This document shows, piece by piece, positions 1-3,529 of a DNA stretch of 5,630 nucleotides (position 1 is its first letter; each line of letters opens with the position of its first letter). The DNA comes from Myxococcota bacterium (GTDB lineage Bacteria > Myxococcota > Polyangia > GCA-2747355 > JAKLHH01). Position numbers and translations under genes: made by a program. The notes beneath the pieces are model-generated. The model saw nothing but the letters and a program-made list of their open reading frames with translations, did not search any database and was not told the DNA's origin. Where the stretch lies: NCBI GenBank assembly GCA_022710245.1, contig JAKLHH010000578.1, forward strand, positions 1 through 5,630, written 5' to 3'.

Positions 1-86
1 AAGTCGTGGTAGAGCCGCCCGGTCGCCACGTCCACCGGGTGCCCCACCGAGACCTGCCCACCTGAAGGGGCCGCCGCTCCGCTCAT
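1..86 (-). CDS. Rhs/YD-repeat protein, N-terminal fragment (runs off left edge)
   Basis: Only the first 28 codons are in the window. After a short Gly/Ala/Ser leader (MSGAAAPSGG) the peptide reads VGHPVDVATGRLYHD, which matches the opening of the DUF6531 segment of Rhs/YD-repeat proteins (GDPVDVATG-type motif). Rhs proteins form a hollow beta-cage of YD repeats that encloses a C-terminal toxin; they act in interbacterial competition. The ATG at 86-84 is chosen because AGGAG (complement of 92-96) lies 5 nt upstream. The protein starts almost directly at DUF6531, with no PAAR or transmembrane leader and no signal peptide of its own, so the delivery route cannot be told. It lies 22 nt downstream of the tiny lipobox-like ORF and is probably co-transcribed with it. 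The toxin domain and any immunity gene are outside the window. Family call is fairly secure; function beyond that is inference. Confidence 0.72.
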   Translation of the reverse strand, partial: MSGAAAPSGGQVSVGHPVDVATGRLYHD

Positions 87-108
87 CGCCGCTCCTCGCT
101 CCGCTCGG

Positions 109-195
109 CTAGGTGACGCTCGCGAGGACGAGGCACGCGGTCACGAGCGCGGTCACGAGGGCCAACCGCCTCGTCGCTGCACCCCTGGCTGGCAT
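109..195 (-). CDS. 28-residue lipobox-like peptide upstream of Rhs gene
   Basis: ATG at 195-193, stop TAG at 111-109. A near-perfect Shine-Dalgarno AGGAGG (complement of 201-206) sits 5 nt upstream of the ATG, and a promoter-like pair lies just beyond. The peptide has a basic n-region (MPARGAATRR), a hydrophobic core (LALVTALVTA) and a lipobox-like VTA|C at residues 18-21, leaving a mature piece of only eight residues (CLVLASVT). This resembles a minimal lipoprotein signal peptide. It is in a different frame from the downstream Rhs ORF, so it is not simply that gene's missing signal sequence. Options are a tiny lipopeptide comparable in idea to bacteriocin-release lipoproteins, a translated leader that controls Rhs translation, or the surviving start of a truncated lipoprotein gene. 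No family is recognised; the case rests on the ribosome site, promoter and signal-like composition. Confidence 0.5.
   Translation of the reverse strand: MPARGAATRRLALVTALVTACLVLASVT
136..159. repeat. 12-bp perfect tandem repeat inside the tiny lipopeptide gene
   Basis: CGCGGTCACGAG occurs at 136-147 and again immediately at 148-159. On the minus strand the two copies encode LVTA-LVTA, the hydrophobic core of the signal-like peptide. The unit is a multiple of three, so gain or loss of a copy lengthens or shortens the core without changing frame. Confidence 0.8.
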
Positions 196-221
196 GTGTC
201 CCTCCTCAGCTCGAGCGCCCG

Positions 222-250
222 ACCCTAACGTGGGGGGATCTGGGGGTCAA
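222..250 (-). promoter_or_regulatory. Sigma-70-type promoter candidate for lipopeptide/Rhs transcript
   Basis: On the minus strand TTGACC (complement of 245-250) is followed after exactly 17 nt by TAGGGT (complement of 222-227). The -35 matches TTGACA at five of six positions and the -10 is moderate. A start around 215 would give a leader of about 20 nt containing the AGGAGG site of the peptide gene. The stretch 251-364 beyond it shows no gene that I can support. Confidence 0.45.
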
Positions 251-364
251 TCGGGTGCTCAGGGTGCGTGACCGATCACGCCAGCGTGGCCGCCGAGATG
301 AAGTCCCGCTACGGGCGGCGACGGCGATGACGCCGGGGAGTCAGGCGCGGACGTCTCGGCGGTC

Positions 365-393
365 TTGTCGCTCCTGCTCGTCTGCGCCATAGT
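365..393 (+). promoter_or_regulatory. Promoter candidate for the addiction module
   Basis: TTGTCG at 365-370 and CATAGT at 388-393 are separated by 17 nt, each matching the sigma-70 consensus at four of six positions. A start near 400 would leave about 20 nt before the antitoxin ATG, with GAGGGG at 408-413 as ribosome binding site 6 nt from that ATG. Weak boxes, but position and spacing fit. Confidence 0.38.
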
Positions 394-395
394 CT

Positions 396-406
396 CCAGC
401 AGCTGG
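396..406. promoter_or_regulatory. Small palindrome CCAGC-A-GCTGG, possible operator
   Basis: A perfect 5+1+5 palindrome lies just after the proposed -10 and just before the ribosome binding site of the addiction module. Toxin-antitoxin operons are commonly autorepressed by the complex binding such sites. The antitoxin here has no obvious DNA-binding fold, so the binder is unknown and chance is possible. Confidence 0.25.
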
Positions 407-419
407 CGAGGGGTGCAGT

Positions 420-650
420 ATGACGATGGAACAGCTCGCGATGCAGCTGCTGGGTCTCCCAGCCAAGGCCAGGGCGATCCTGGCCGAGAAGCTCATCGCC
501 AGCCTCGAAGATGAACAGCTGGACGGCGACGTGGACGGGCTCTGGGCCGAGGAGGCAGAGCGGCGGCTGCAGGAGGCCGAGCAGGACGTCGCCAGCCTCC
601 TGCCGGCCGACGCCGTGATCAAGGACGCCCGCTCGCGACTCAAGCGATGA
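420..650 (+). CDS. Addiction-module antitoxin, PF09720/TIGR02574 type
   Basis: A 76-residue acidic protein with the hallmarks of the 'putative addiction module component' family: LPAKARAILAEKLIASLE at residues 13-30 corresponds to the family's LP..R..LAe.Ll.SL signature, followed by an acidic stretch, LWAEEAERRLQE at 41-52 (the W..E...R..E signature) and a C-terminal basic helix (IKDARSRLKR). Members neutralise RelE/ParE toxins by wrapping around them and are degraded quickly by proteases. Start at 420 has GAGGGG 6 nt upstream; a second in-frame ATG at 426 is possible. The stop overlaps the toxin start (ATGA, 647-650), so expression is coupled with antitoxin made first. Length is normal for the family and no damage is visible. 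Confidence 0.88.
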   Translation: MTMEQLAMQLLGLPAKARAILAEKLIASLEDEQLDGDVDGLWAEEAERRLQEAEQDVASLLPADAVIKDARSRLKR

Positions 651-940
651 AGCCCGCGGTCTTCCACGCCGGAGCGGCGGAGGAGCTGTGGGGCGCCGCC
701 GAGTTCTACGAGTCAAGATCCGAGGGGCTCGGCGCACGCTTCCTCGACGATGTGGAGCAGGCGCTCATCGTCATCGCGGAGTCCCCGCAGAGGTGGCCGG
801 TGCTCTCCGGCAGGGTCCGCCGGTACCTGCTGCGACCCTTTCCATATGGCCTCCTCTACAGTGAGCTCGCCGATCACATCGTGATCCTCGCCGTGATGCA
901 CCTCCACCGCGAACCCGGCTACTGGAAGTCGCGGCTGTAG
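647..940 (+). CDS. RelE/ParE-superfamily toxin
   Basis: A 97-residue protein with the complete RelE/ParE pattern: N-terminal strand (AVFHAGAAEEL), helical hairpin with AAEFYESRSEGLGARFLDDV at residues 17-36, then RRYLLRPFPYGLLY at 58-71 and VILAVMHLHREPGYWKSRL at 79-97, the conserved R..l...FPy..lY and V.H..R.P.YW..R blocks. RelE relatives cut ribosome-bound mRNA and ParE relatives poison DNA gyrase; with the PF09720-type partner and the PGYW ending it belongs to the ParE/RelE group common in Gram-negatives, but the target cannot be assigned from sequence. It has no ribosome site of its own and depends on coupling to the antitoxin through the 4-nt ATGA overlap. The gene appears intact and ends at TAG 938-940. 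Confidence 0.88.
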   Translation: MKPAVFHAGAAEELWGAAEFYESRSEGLGARFLDDVEQALIVIAESPQRWPVLSGRVRRYLLRPFPYGLLYSELADHIVILAVMHLHREPGYWKSRL

Positions 941-949
941 CGCCGCCCG

Positions 950-990
950 GTGCCATTCCCGGATCGGGCGCGCCCGCGCAGAAGCTCGCC
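950..990. repeat. Degenerate copy of the 3' end of the winged-helix gene
   Basis: Bases 959-978 are identical over 20 nt to 1662-1681 inside the winged-helix gene, and the match resumes with GAAGCTCGCC at 981-990 versus 1686-1695 after a 2-nt length difference. A GCCAT(T)C stretch just upstream also corresponds. In the plus-strand frame of the copy the segment reads RIGRARAEA, against RIGRARERK in the intact protein, after which similarity is lost. This looks like the scrap of a second, decayed winged-helix gene next to the toxin. Confidence 0.6.
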
Positions 991-1053
991 CTGATCGCCT
1001 CACGCACCTCCGCGCTCCGCGGCCGCTCGTTGACCAGAACGGCCAGAAACACG

Positions 1054-1082
1054 ACGCGGTGAGTACTGAAACATCACCGCGT
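1054..1082. repeat. 9-bp perfect inverted repeat with 11-nt loop
   Basis: ACGCGGTGA at 1054-1062 and its exact complement TCACCGCGT at 1074-1082 flank the loop GTACTGAAACA. It could form a stable hairpin in RNA or cruciform in DNA. No T-run follows on the plus strand (next bases are GACGGG), so it is not a standard intrinsic terminator. It lies 113 nt after the toxin stop. Confidence 0.6.
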
Positions 1083-1092
1083 GACGGGCGAG

Positions 1093-1184
1093 GGGCGCGG
1101 TGGTCGCTCGACGCGCCCATGTGACGTATCGGGCCCGCCCGCCCCAGATTCACTACTCGCGGGGTCGCGACTCTCGTCCCGATA
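1093..1184. repeat. Two further inverted repeats upstream of winged-helix gene
   Basis: GGGCGCG (1093-1099) pairs with CGCGCCC (1112-1118) across 12 nt. TATCGGG (1127-1133) pairs with CCCGATA (1178-1184) across 44 nt, enclosing the palindrome GTCGCGAC (1164-1171). Short GC-rich arms can arise by chance, but together with the 9-bp repeat just before them they make this intergenic stretch unusually rich in potential structure. Possible readings are a structured transcript, operator sites or remains of a mobile-element end. Confidence 0.4.
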
Positions 1185-1200
1185 GCTGGCGGCATTCTGG

Positions 1201-1215
1201 ATTCTAGAATACAGT
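1201..1215 (+). promoter_or_regulatory. Leaderless promoter with palindromic -10 for the winged-helix/nucleotidyltransferase pair
   Basis: The 10-bp perfect palindrome ATTCTAGAAT (1201-1210) contains TAGAAT (1205-1210), a five-of-six match to the -10 consensus, only 5 nt before the ATG at 1216. No Shine-Dalgarno sequence exists between them, so transcription would start at or next to the ATG and the mRNA would be leaderless. A convincing -35 is not visible around 1182-1187. Because the palindrome covers the -10, a protein bound there would block transcription; the winged-helix protein encoded next is the obvious candidate. Confidence 0.5.
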
Positions 1216-1728
1216 ATGGACATGGCGCTGAAGCCCCAGGACCTCTTCGTCACCCTGAAGCTCGTCACGGTCGGGGCGGCAGGCGCGCCGTCCTACGGCC
1301 AGCTCGCGCACGACCTCTCGATGAGCCCGTCGCAGGTTCATGCCGCCGTGGGCCGGGCGACCGCGGCCGGGCTCCTCGGGCCCGATCGCGCGCCGCGCCG
1401 CGGGGTCCTCCTCGAGTTCCTCCTCCACGGCGTGCAGGTCGCCTTCTACCCCGAGCGCGGCGGTGTCACCCGCGGCATGCCCACGGCCCACGCCGCGCCG
1501 CCCCTCGCCGGTGAGATCGCGGGCGATGACCTCCCGCCGGTCTGGCCCGACCCCGAGGGGACCGTGCGCGGAGAGACCCTCGAGCCGCTGCACCGCTCGG
1601 CGCCGCGCGCCGCCAGGAACGAACCACAGCTCTACGAGCTCCTGGCGCTGGTCGACGCCATCCGGATCGGGCGCGCCCGCGAGCGGAAGCTCGCCGAGCA
1701 GCACCTGACGAAGAGGCTCAGGCCATGA
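1216..1728 (+). CDS. Winged-helix (MarR-like) protein paired with nucleotidyltransferase
   Basis: 170 residues. Residues 7-60 form a helix-turn-helix: PQDLFVTLKL, SYGQLAHDLSM, then the likely recognition helix SPSQVHAAVGRATAAGLL. The rest carries blocks I associate with a widespread uncharacterised family: LLEFLLHGVQVAFYPE (65-80), RGMPTAHAAPPLA (86-98), VWPDPEGTVRGETLEPLHRS (109-128) and the C-terminal helix LYELLALVDAIRIGRARERK (139-158). The N-terminal part should bind DNA; the middle and end probably bind a partner protein. The gene has no ribosome binding site and sits 5 nt behind a palindromic -10. Its stop overlaps the nucleotidyltransferase ATG (ATGA, 1725-1728), so the two are coupled. 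The order regulator-then-nucleotidyltransferase recalls AbiEi/AbiEii, but this is not recognisably AbiEi. Start could also be the ATG at 1222. Function is inferred from fold and neighbour. Confidence 0.75.
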   Translation: MDMALKPQDLFVTLKLVTVGAAGAPSYGQLAHDLSMSPSQVHAAVGRATAAGLLGPDRAPRRGVLLEFLLHGVQVAFYPERGGVTRGMPTAHAAPPLAGEIAGDDLPPVWPDPEGTVRGETLEPLHRSAPRAARNEPQLYELLALVDAIRIGRARERKLAEQHLTKRLRP

Positions 1729-2390
1729 TCCAGACGCCGGCCCTGGACTGGGTGCGCGTGGTCGCCGAGCGCCTGGGCGAGCTCCGCGACGAGGTGGTGT
1801 TCCTCGGAGGCGCCGCCGTCGGGTTGCTGATCACCGATCCGGCCGCCGCCGCCGTGCGACCGACCAAGGACGTCGACGTCATCGTCGAGCTCCGCTCGAA
1901 GGCCGAGTACGACACGCGGCTGCGCGAGGCGCTCCTCGCCAGAGGGTTCGCGGAGGACACCTCCGAGGGAGCGCCCCCGTGTCGCTGGACCGTGCAGGAC
2001 CTCAAGGTCGACGTGATGCCGACGCGGGCCGAGGTGCTGGGCTTCACCAACCGCTGGTACGAGCCGGCGATGGCGACCGCCCAGACCGCGGAGCTCGCCG
2101 GGCAGCTCCGCGTCCGCCTGATCAGCCCGGCCTACTTCCTGGCCACGAAGCTCGAGGCGTTTCGCGGCAGGGGAGAGGGCGACTTCCAGGCGAGCCATGA
2201 CCTCGAGGACCTCATCGCGCTGGTCGACGGGCGCCCCGAGCTGCAGGGAGAGCTCGAGGCCGCTGACCCGCAGGTCCGGGCGTGGATCCAGGGGCAGCTC
2301 ATGGGCCTCCTCGATACGCCGGCCTTCGTCGACGCCCGGCTACGCCCGGCTCGACCTCCGCCGCATCGGCGACTACATCGCCGAGGATGA
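1725..2390 (+). CDS. AbiEii-like nucleotidyltransferase with frameshifted C terminus
   Basis: Nucleotidyltransferase of the DNA polymerase beta superfamily. Visible signature: FLGGAAVGLL at residues 27-36 (glycine-rich nucleotide motif), RPTKDVDVIVEL at 45-56 with acidic pair D49/D51, KVDVMP at 94-99 with third acidic D96, then YFLATKLEAF at 137-146 and DLEDLIALVDGR at 159-170, the helical block shared with AbiEii/MenA-type enzymes. Such enzymes transfer nucleotides to tRNA or protein targets and often act as toxins or in phage defence. Coupled to the winged-helix gene by an ATGA overlap. The reading is normal up to FVDA (201-204, base 2336). Then a 10-bp tandem duplication shifts the frame and the last 17 residues become a proline/arginine-rich string with poor third-position bias, ending at TGA 2388-2390. 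The catalytic core is unaffected, so activity may remain. Confidence 0.78.
   Translation: MIQTPALDWVRVVAERLGELRDEVVFLGGAAVGLLITDPAAAAVRPTKDVDVIVELRSKAEYDTRLREALLARGFAEDTSEGAPPCRWTVQDLKVDVMPTRAEVLGFTNRWYEPAMATAQTAELAGQLRVRLISPAYFLATKLEAFRGRGEGDFQASHDLEDLIALVDGRPELQGELEAADPQVRAWIQGQLMGLLDTPAFVDARLRPARPPPHRRLHRRG
2332..2351. repeat. Perfect 10-bp tandem duplication causing a frameshift
   Basis: ACGCCCGGCT is present at 2332-2341 and again at 2342-2351 with no gap. Ten is not a multiple of three, so the duplication moves the nucleotidyltransferase reading frame. With one copy the protein would continue from FVDA as RLDLRRIGDYIAEDDPV and stop at TGA 2398-2400. Codons after the repeat in that frame end almost only in C or G, whereas those of the present frame do not, which supports a recent event. 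Confidence 0.8.
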
Positions 2391-2400
2391 TCCCGTCTGA
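2338..2400 (+). pseudogene. ParE-like N-terminal fragment / displaced tail of the nucleotidyltransferase ORF
   Basis: In the frame of codons starting at 2341 the DNA reads YARLDLRRIGDYIAEDDPV then TGA at 2398-2400. DLRRIGDYIAEDDP closely resembles the first helix of ParE/RelE toxins (pattern aDL..I.dYIa.dnP), where more than 70 further residues would normally follow; none of the three frames past 2400 continues it. There is no start codon or ribosome binding site. Either a deletion joined the nucleotidyltransferase gene to a ParE gene, leaving this scrap, or it is this enzyme's own C-terminal tail, thrown out of frame by the 10-bp duplication. The sequence differs from the intact toxin at 647-940, so it is not a copy of that gene. 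Confidence 0.45.
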
Positions 2401-2421
2401 TCGGGGCGACAGAGGGAGGCC

Positions 2422-3405
2422 TCAGCCGTTGGCCCCCACCGTCTCCTTCGCCCGCTTCCGCACCGCCGCCCTGAGCGCCGCCGGCTCCACCACCTCGAAG
2501 GTCCCCGCGTGCCCCATCAGCCAGAGCAGCACGTCCTGCGTGCCCGAGACGTCCATCGTCATCCGGACGCGGCCGTCTCCGAGCTCCTCGAAGCGCTGGG
2601 TCGGGTGCCAGCGGCGCTCCTTCACGTACCTTGCCTGCGCCTCCTCGAAGAGCAGCTCCACGCGGGTCGGGCTCCCGCCGAGGAGACCGAACGATCCGTC
2701 GAAGTAGCTCGCCGGGTCGTGGTCGGTCGGGTACTCGAAGCGGTCGCCCTTGCGCCAGGTCGCCCGCGTGATGCGGTCCACGGCGAAGCAGAGGCGCGAG
2801 CCCTTCGCCGTCGCGGCGATCAGGTACAAGGCCTCGCGATAGAGGACCAGGGTCAGCGGCTCGAGGACGTGGGCGCGGGGCTTGCCGCTCGCGCCCGCGG
2901 CCAGGTAGCGGACCGCCACCCGGTCGTCGCGCAGCAGCGCGGTCAGCAGCGCGTTCAGCACGTCGTCCTTCGCGCGGTAGAGCTTGGGGCCGTGGGGGAC
3001 GAGCGTCACCTTGCGCCGCAGCTCCTCCAGGTGCCTCCGGGTCTGCGCCGTCGCGCCCTCGGCCAGCTTCTGCTGCAGGATGCCGAGCTGCTCGTAGAGG
3101 TCCGTCCCGTCGAGGAACGAGAGCGCCAGCCGCGCCAGGCCGAGCGGCACCACCTGGCCACCGCCGAGCGTCAGGCCGCTCTTCTTCGCCGCCCGCTGCA
3201 TCGTCCAGTGCGCCTGGCCGTCCTCCGCCAGGGTCGCCTCGATCGGCACCTCCGCCTCCTGCAGCGCGGCCAGGTCGTTGTAGACCGTCTTGCGCGAGAC
3301 CCCGAACCGCTGCTGCACCTCCGCCACCGTCACGAACGGCTGCCGCTCGAACATCTCCCGCAGCCTCAGCACCCGCACCGCGTGACTGCACCGCTTCGTC
3401 GCCAT
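2422..3405 (-). CDS. WYL-domain transcriptional regulator (YafY/DeoR-like)
   Basis: 327 residues, a normal length for the family. Residues 8-50 are the helix-turn-helix (VLRLREMFERQPFVTVAEVQ, then FGVSRKTVYNDLAALQE as the recognition part). A linker follows, then the WYL domain at about 145-215, with LYLIAAT at 193-199 in place of the WYLvAyd core and CFAVDRI at 206-212 in place of FrlDRI. The C-terminal WCX extension ends near WLMGHAGTFEVVEPAALR (295-312). WYL domains sense nucleic acid or nucleotide ligands, and such proteins often repress or activate DNA-repair, CRISPR or phage-defence genes. The ATG at 3405-3403 has AGGAGG (complement of 3411-3416) 5 nt upstream. It runs convergently to the nucleotidyltransferase gene with 21 nt between the reopened frame and its stop. 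An inverted repeat across its promoter suggests autoregulation. Whether it controls the neighbours is inference. Confidence 0.9.
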   Translation of the reverse strand: MATKRCSHAVRVLRLREMFERQPFVTVAEVQQRFGVSRKTVYNDLAALQEAEVPIEATLAEDGQAHWTMQRAAKKSGLTLGGGQVVPLGLARLALSFLDGTDLYEQLGILQQKLAEGATAQTRRHLEELRRKVTLVPHGPKLYRAKDDVLNALLTALLRDDRVAVRYLAAGASGKPRAHVLEPLTLVLYREALYLIAATAKGSRLCFAVDRITRATWRKGDRFEYPTDHDPASYFDGSFGLLGGSPTRVELLFEEAQARYVKERRWHPTQRFEELGDGRVRMTMDVSGTQDVLLWLMGHAGTFEVVEPAALRAAVRKRAKETVGANG

Positions 3406-3436
3406 CTCGACCTCCTCCGCAGAGCGTCTGCAGGCA

Positions 3437-3455
3437 GTGTATAGCGGAGCTACAC
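3437..3455. promoter_or_regulatory. Inverted repeat GTGTA-N9-TACAC over the WYL promoter
   Basis: Arms at 3437-3441 and 3451-3455 are exact complements and the repeat covers the proposed -10 and part of the spacer. A GC-AGC core (TAGC/GAGC between the arms) extends partial symmetry. A dimeric helix-turn-helix protein bound here would block the promoter, as expected for autorepression by the WYL protein. Confidence 0.45.
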
Positions 3456-3466
3456 ATGCAGGTCCA
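3438..3466 (-). promoter_or_regulatory. Promoter candidate for the WYL regulator
   Basis: On the minus strand TGGACC (complement of 3461-3466) and TATACA (complement of 3438-3443) are 17 nt apart, each four of six to the sigma-70 consensus. A start near 3431 gives a leader of about 26 nt that carries the AGGAGG of the WYL gene, so the regulator need not depend on read-through from the gene upstream. Confidence 0.5.
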
Positions 3467-3529
3467 CCTCGCCGGACTGGTCCTGTGCCGCGGCACGTCC
3501 CTCGGGCGAAGAGCCAGCGGCCGCGGTCT

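Noticed and set aside
268..330. Short plus-strand ORF from GTG 268 (20 residues, ends RYGRRRR)
   Set aside because: No Shine-Dalgarno, very short, no recognisable motif; insufficient support for a gene.
302..440. Open plus-strand frame with a membrane-like stretch (VSAVLSLLLVCAIVSSSW)
   Set aside because: A stop lies just upstream and no start codon precedes the hydrophobic stretch; it then runs out of frame into the antitoxin gene. Probably chance in GC-rich DNA.
771..1052. Minus-strand ORF starting with a protein-like N terminus (FLAVLVNERPRSAEVREA)
   Set aside because: GTG start without ribosome site, and most of it is antisense to the toxin gene; the non-overlapping part also holds the duplicated winged-helix scrap on the other strand.
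2509..3444. Long plus-strand open frame opposite the WYL gene
   Set aside because: Antisense shadow of a well-recognised WYL regulator; low-complexity composition.
3485..3496. Perfect palindrome GTGCCGCGGCAC between the HELYGH and WYL genes, considered as terminator
   Set aside because: No loop between the arms and no T-run on the minus strand; cannot be called a terminator.
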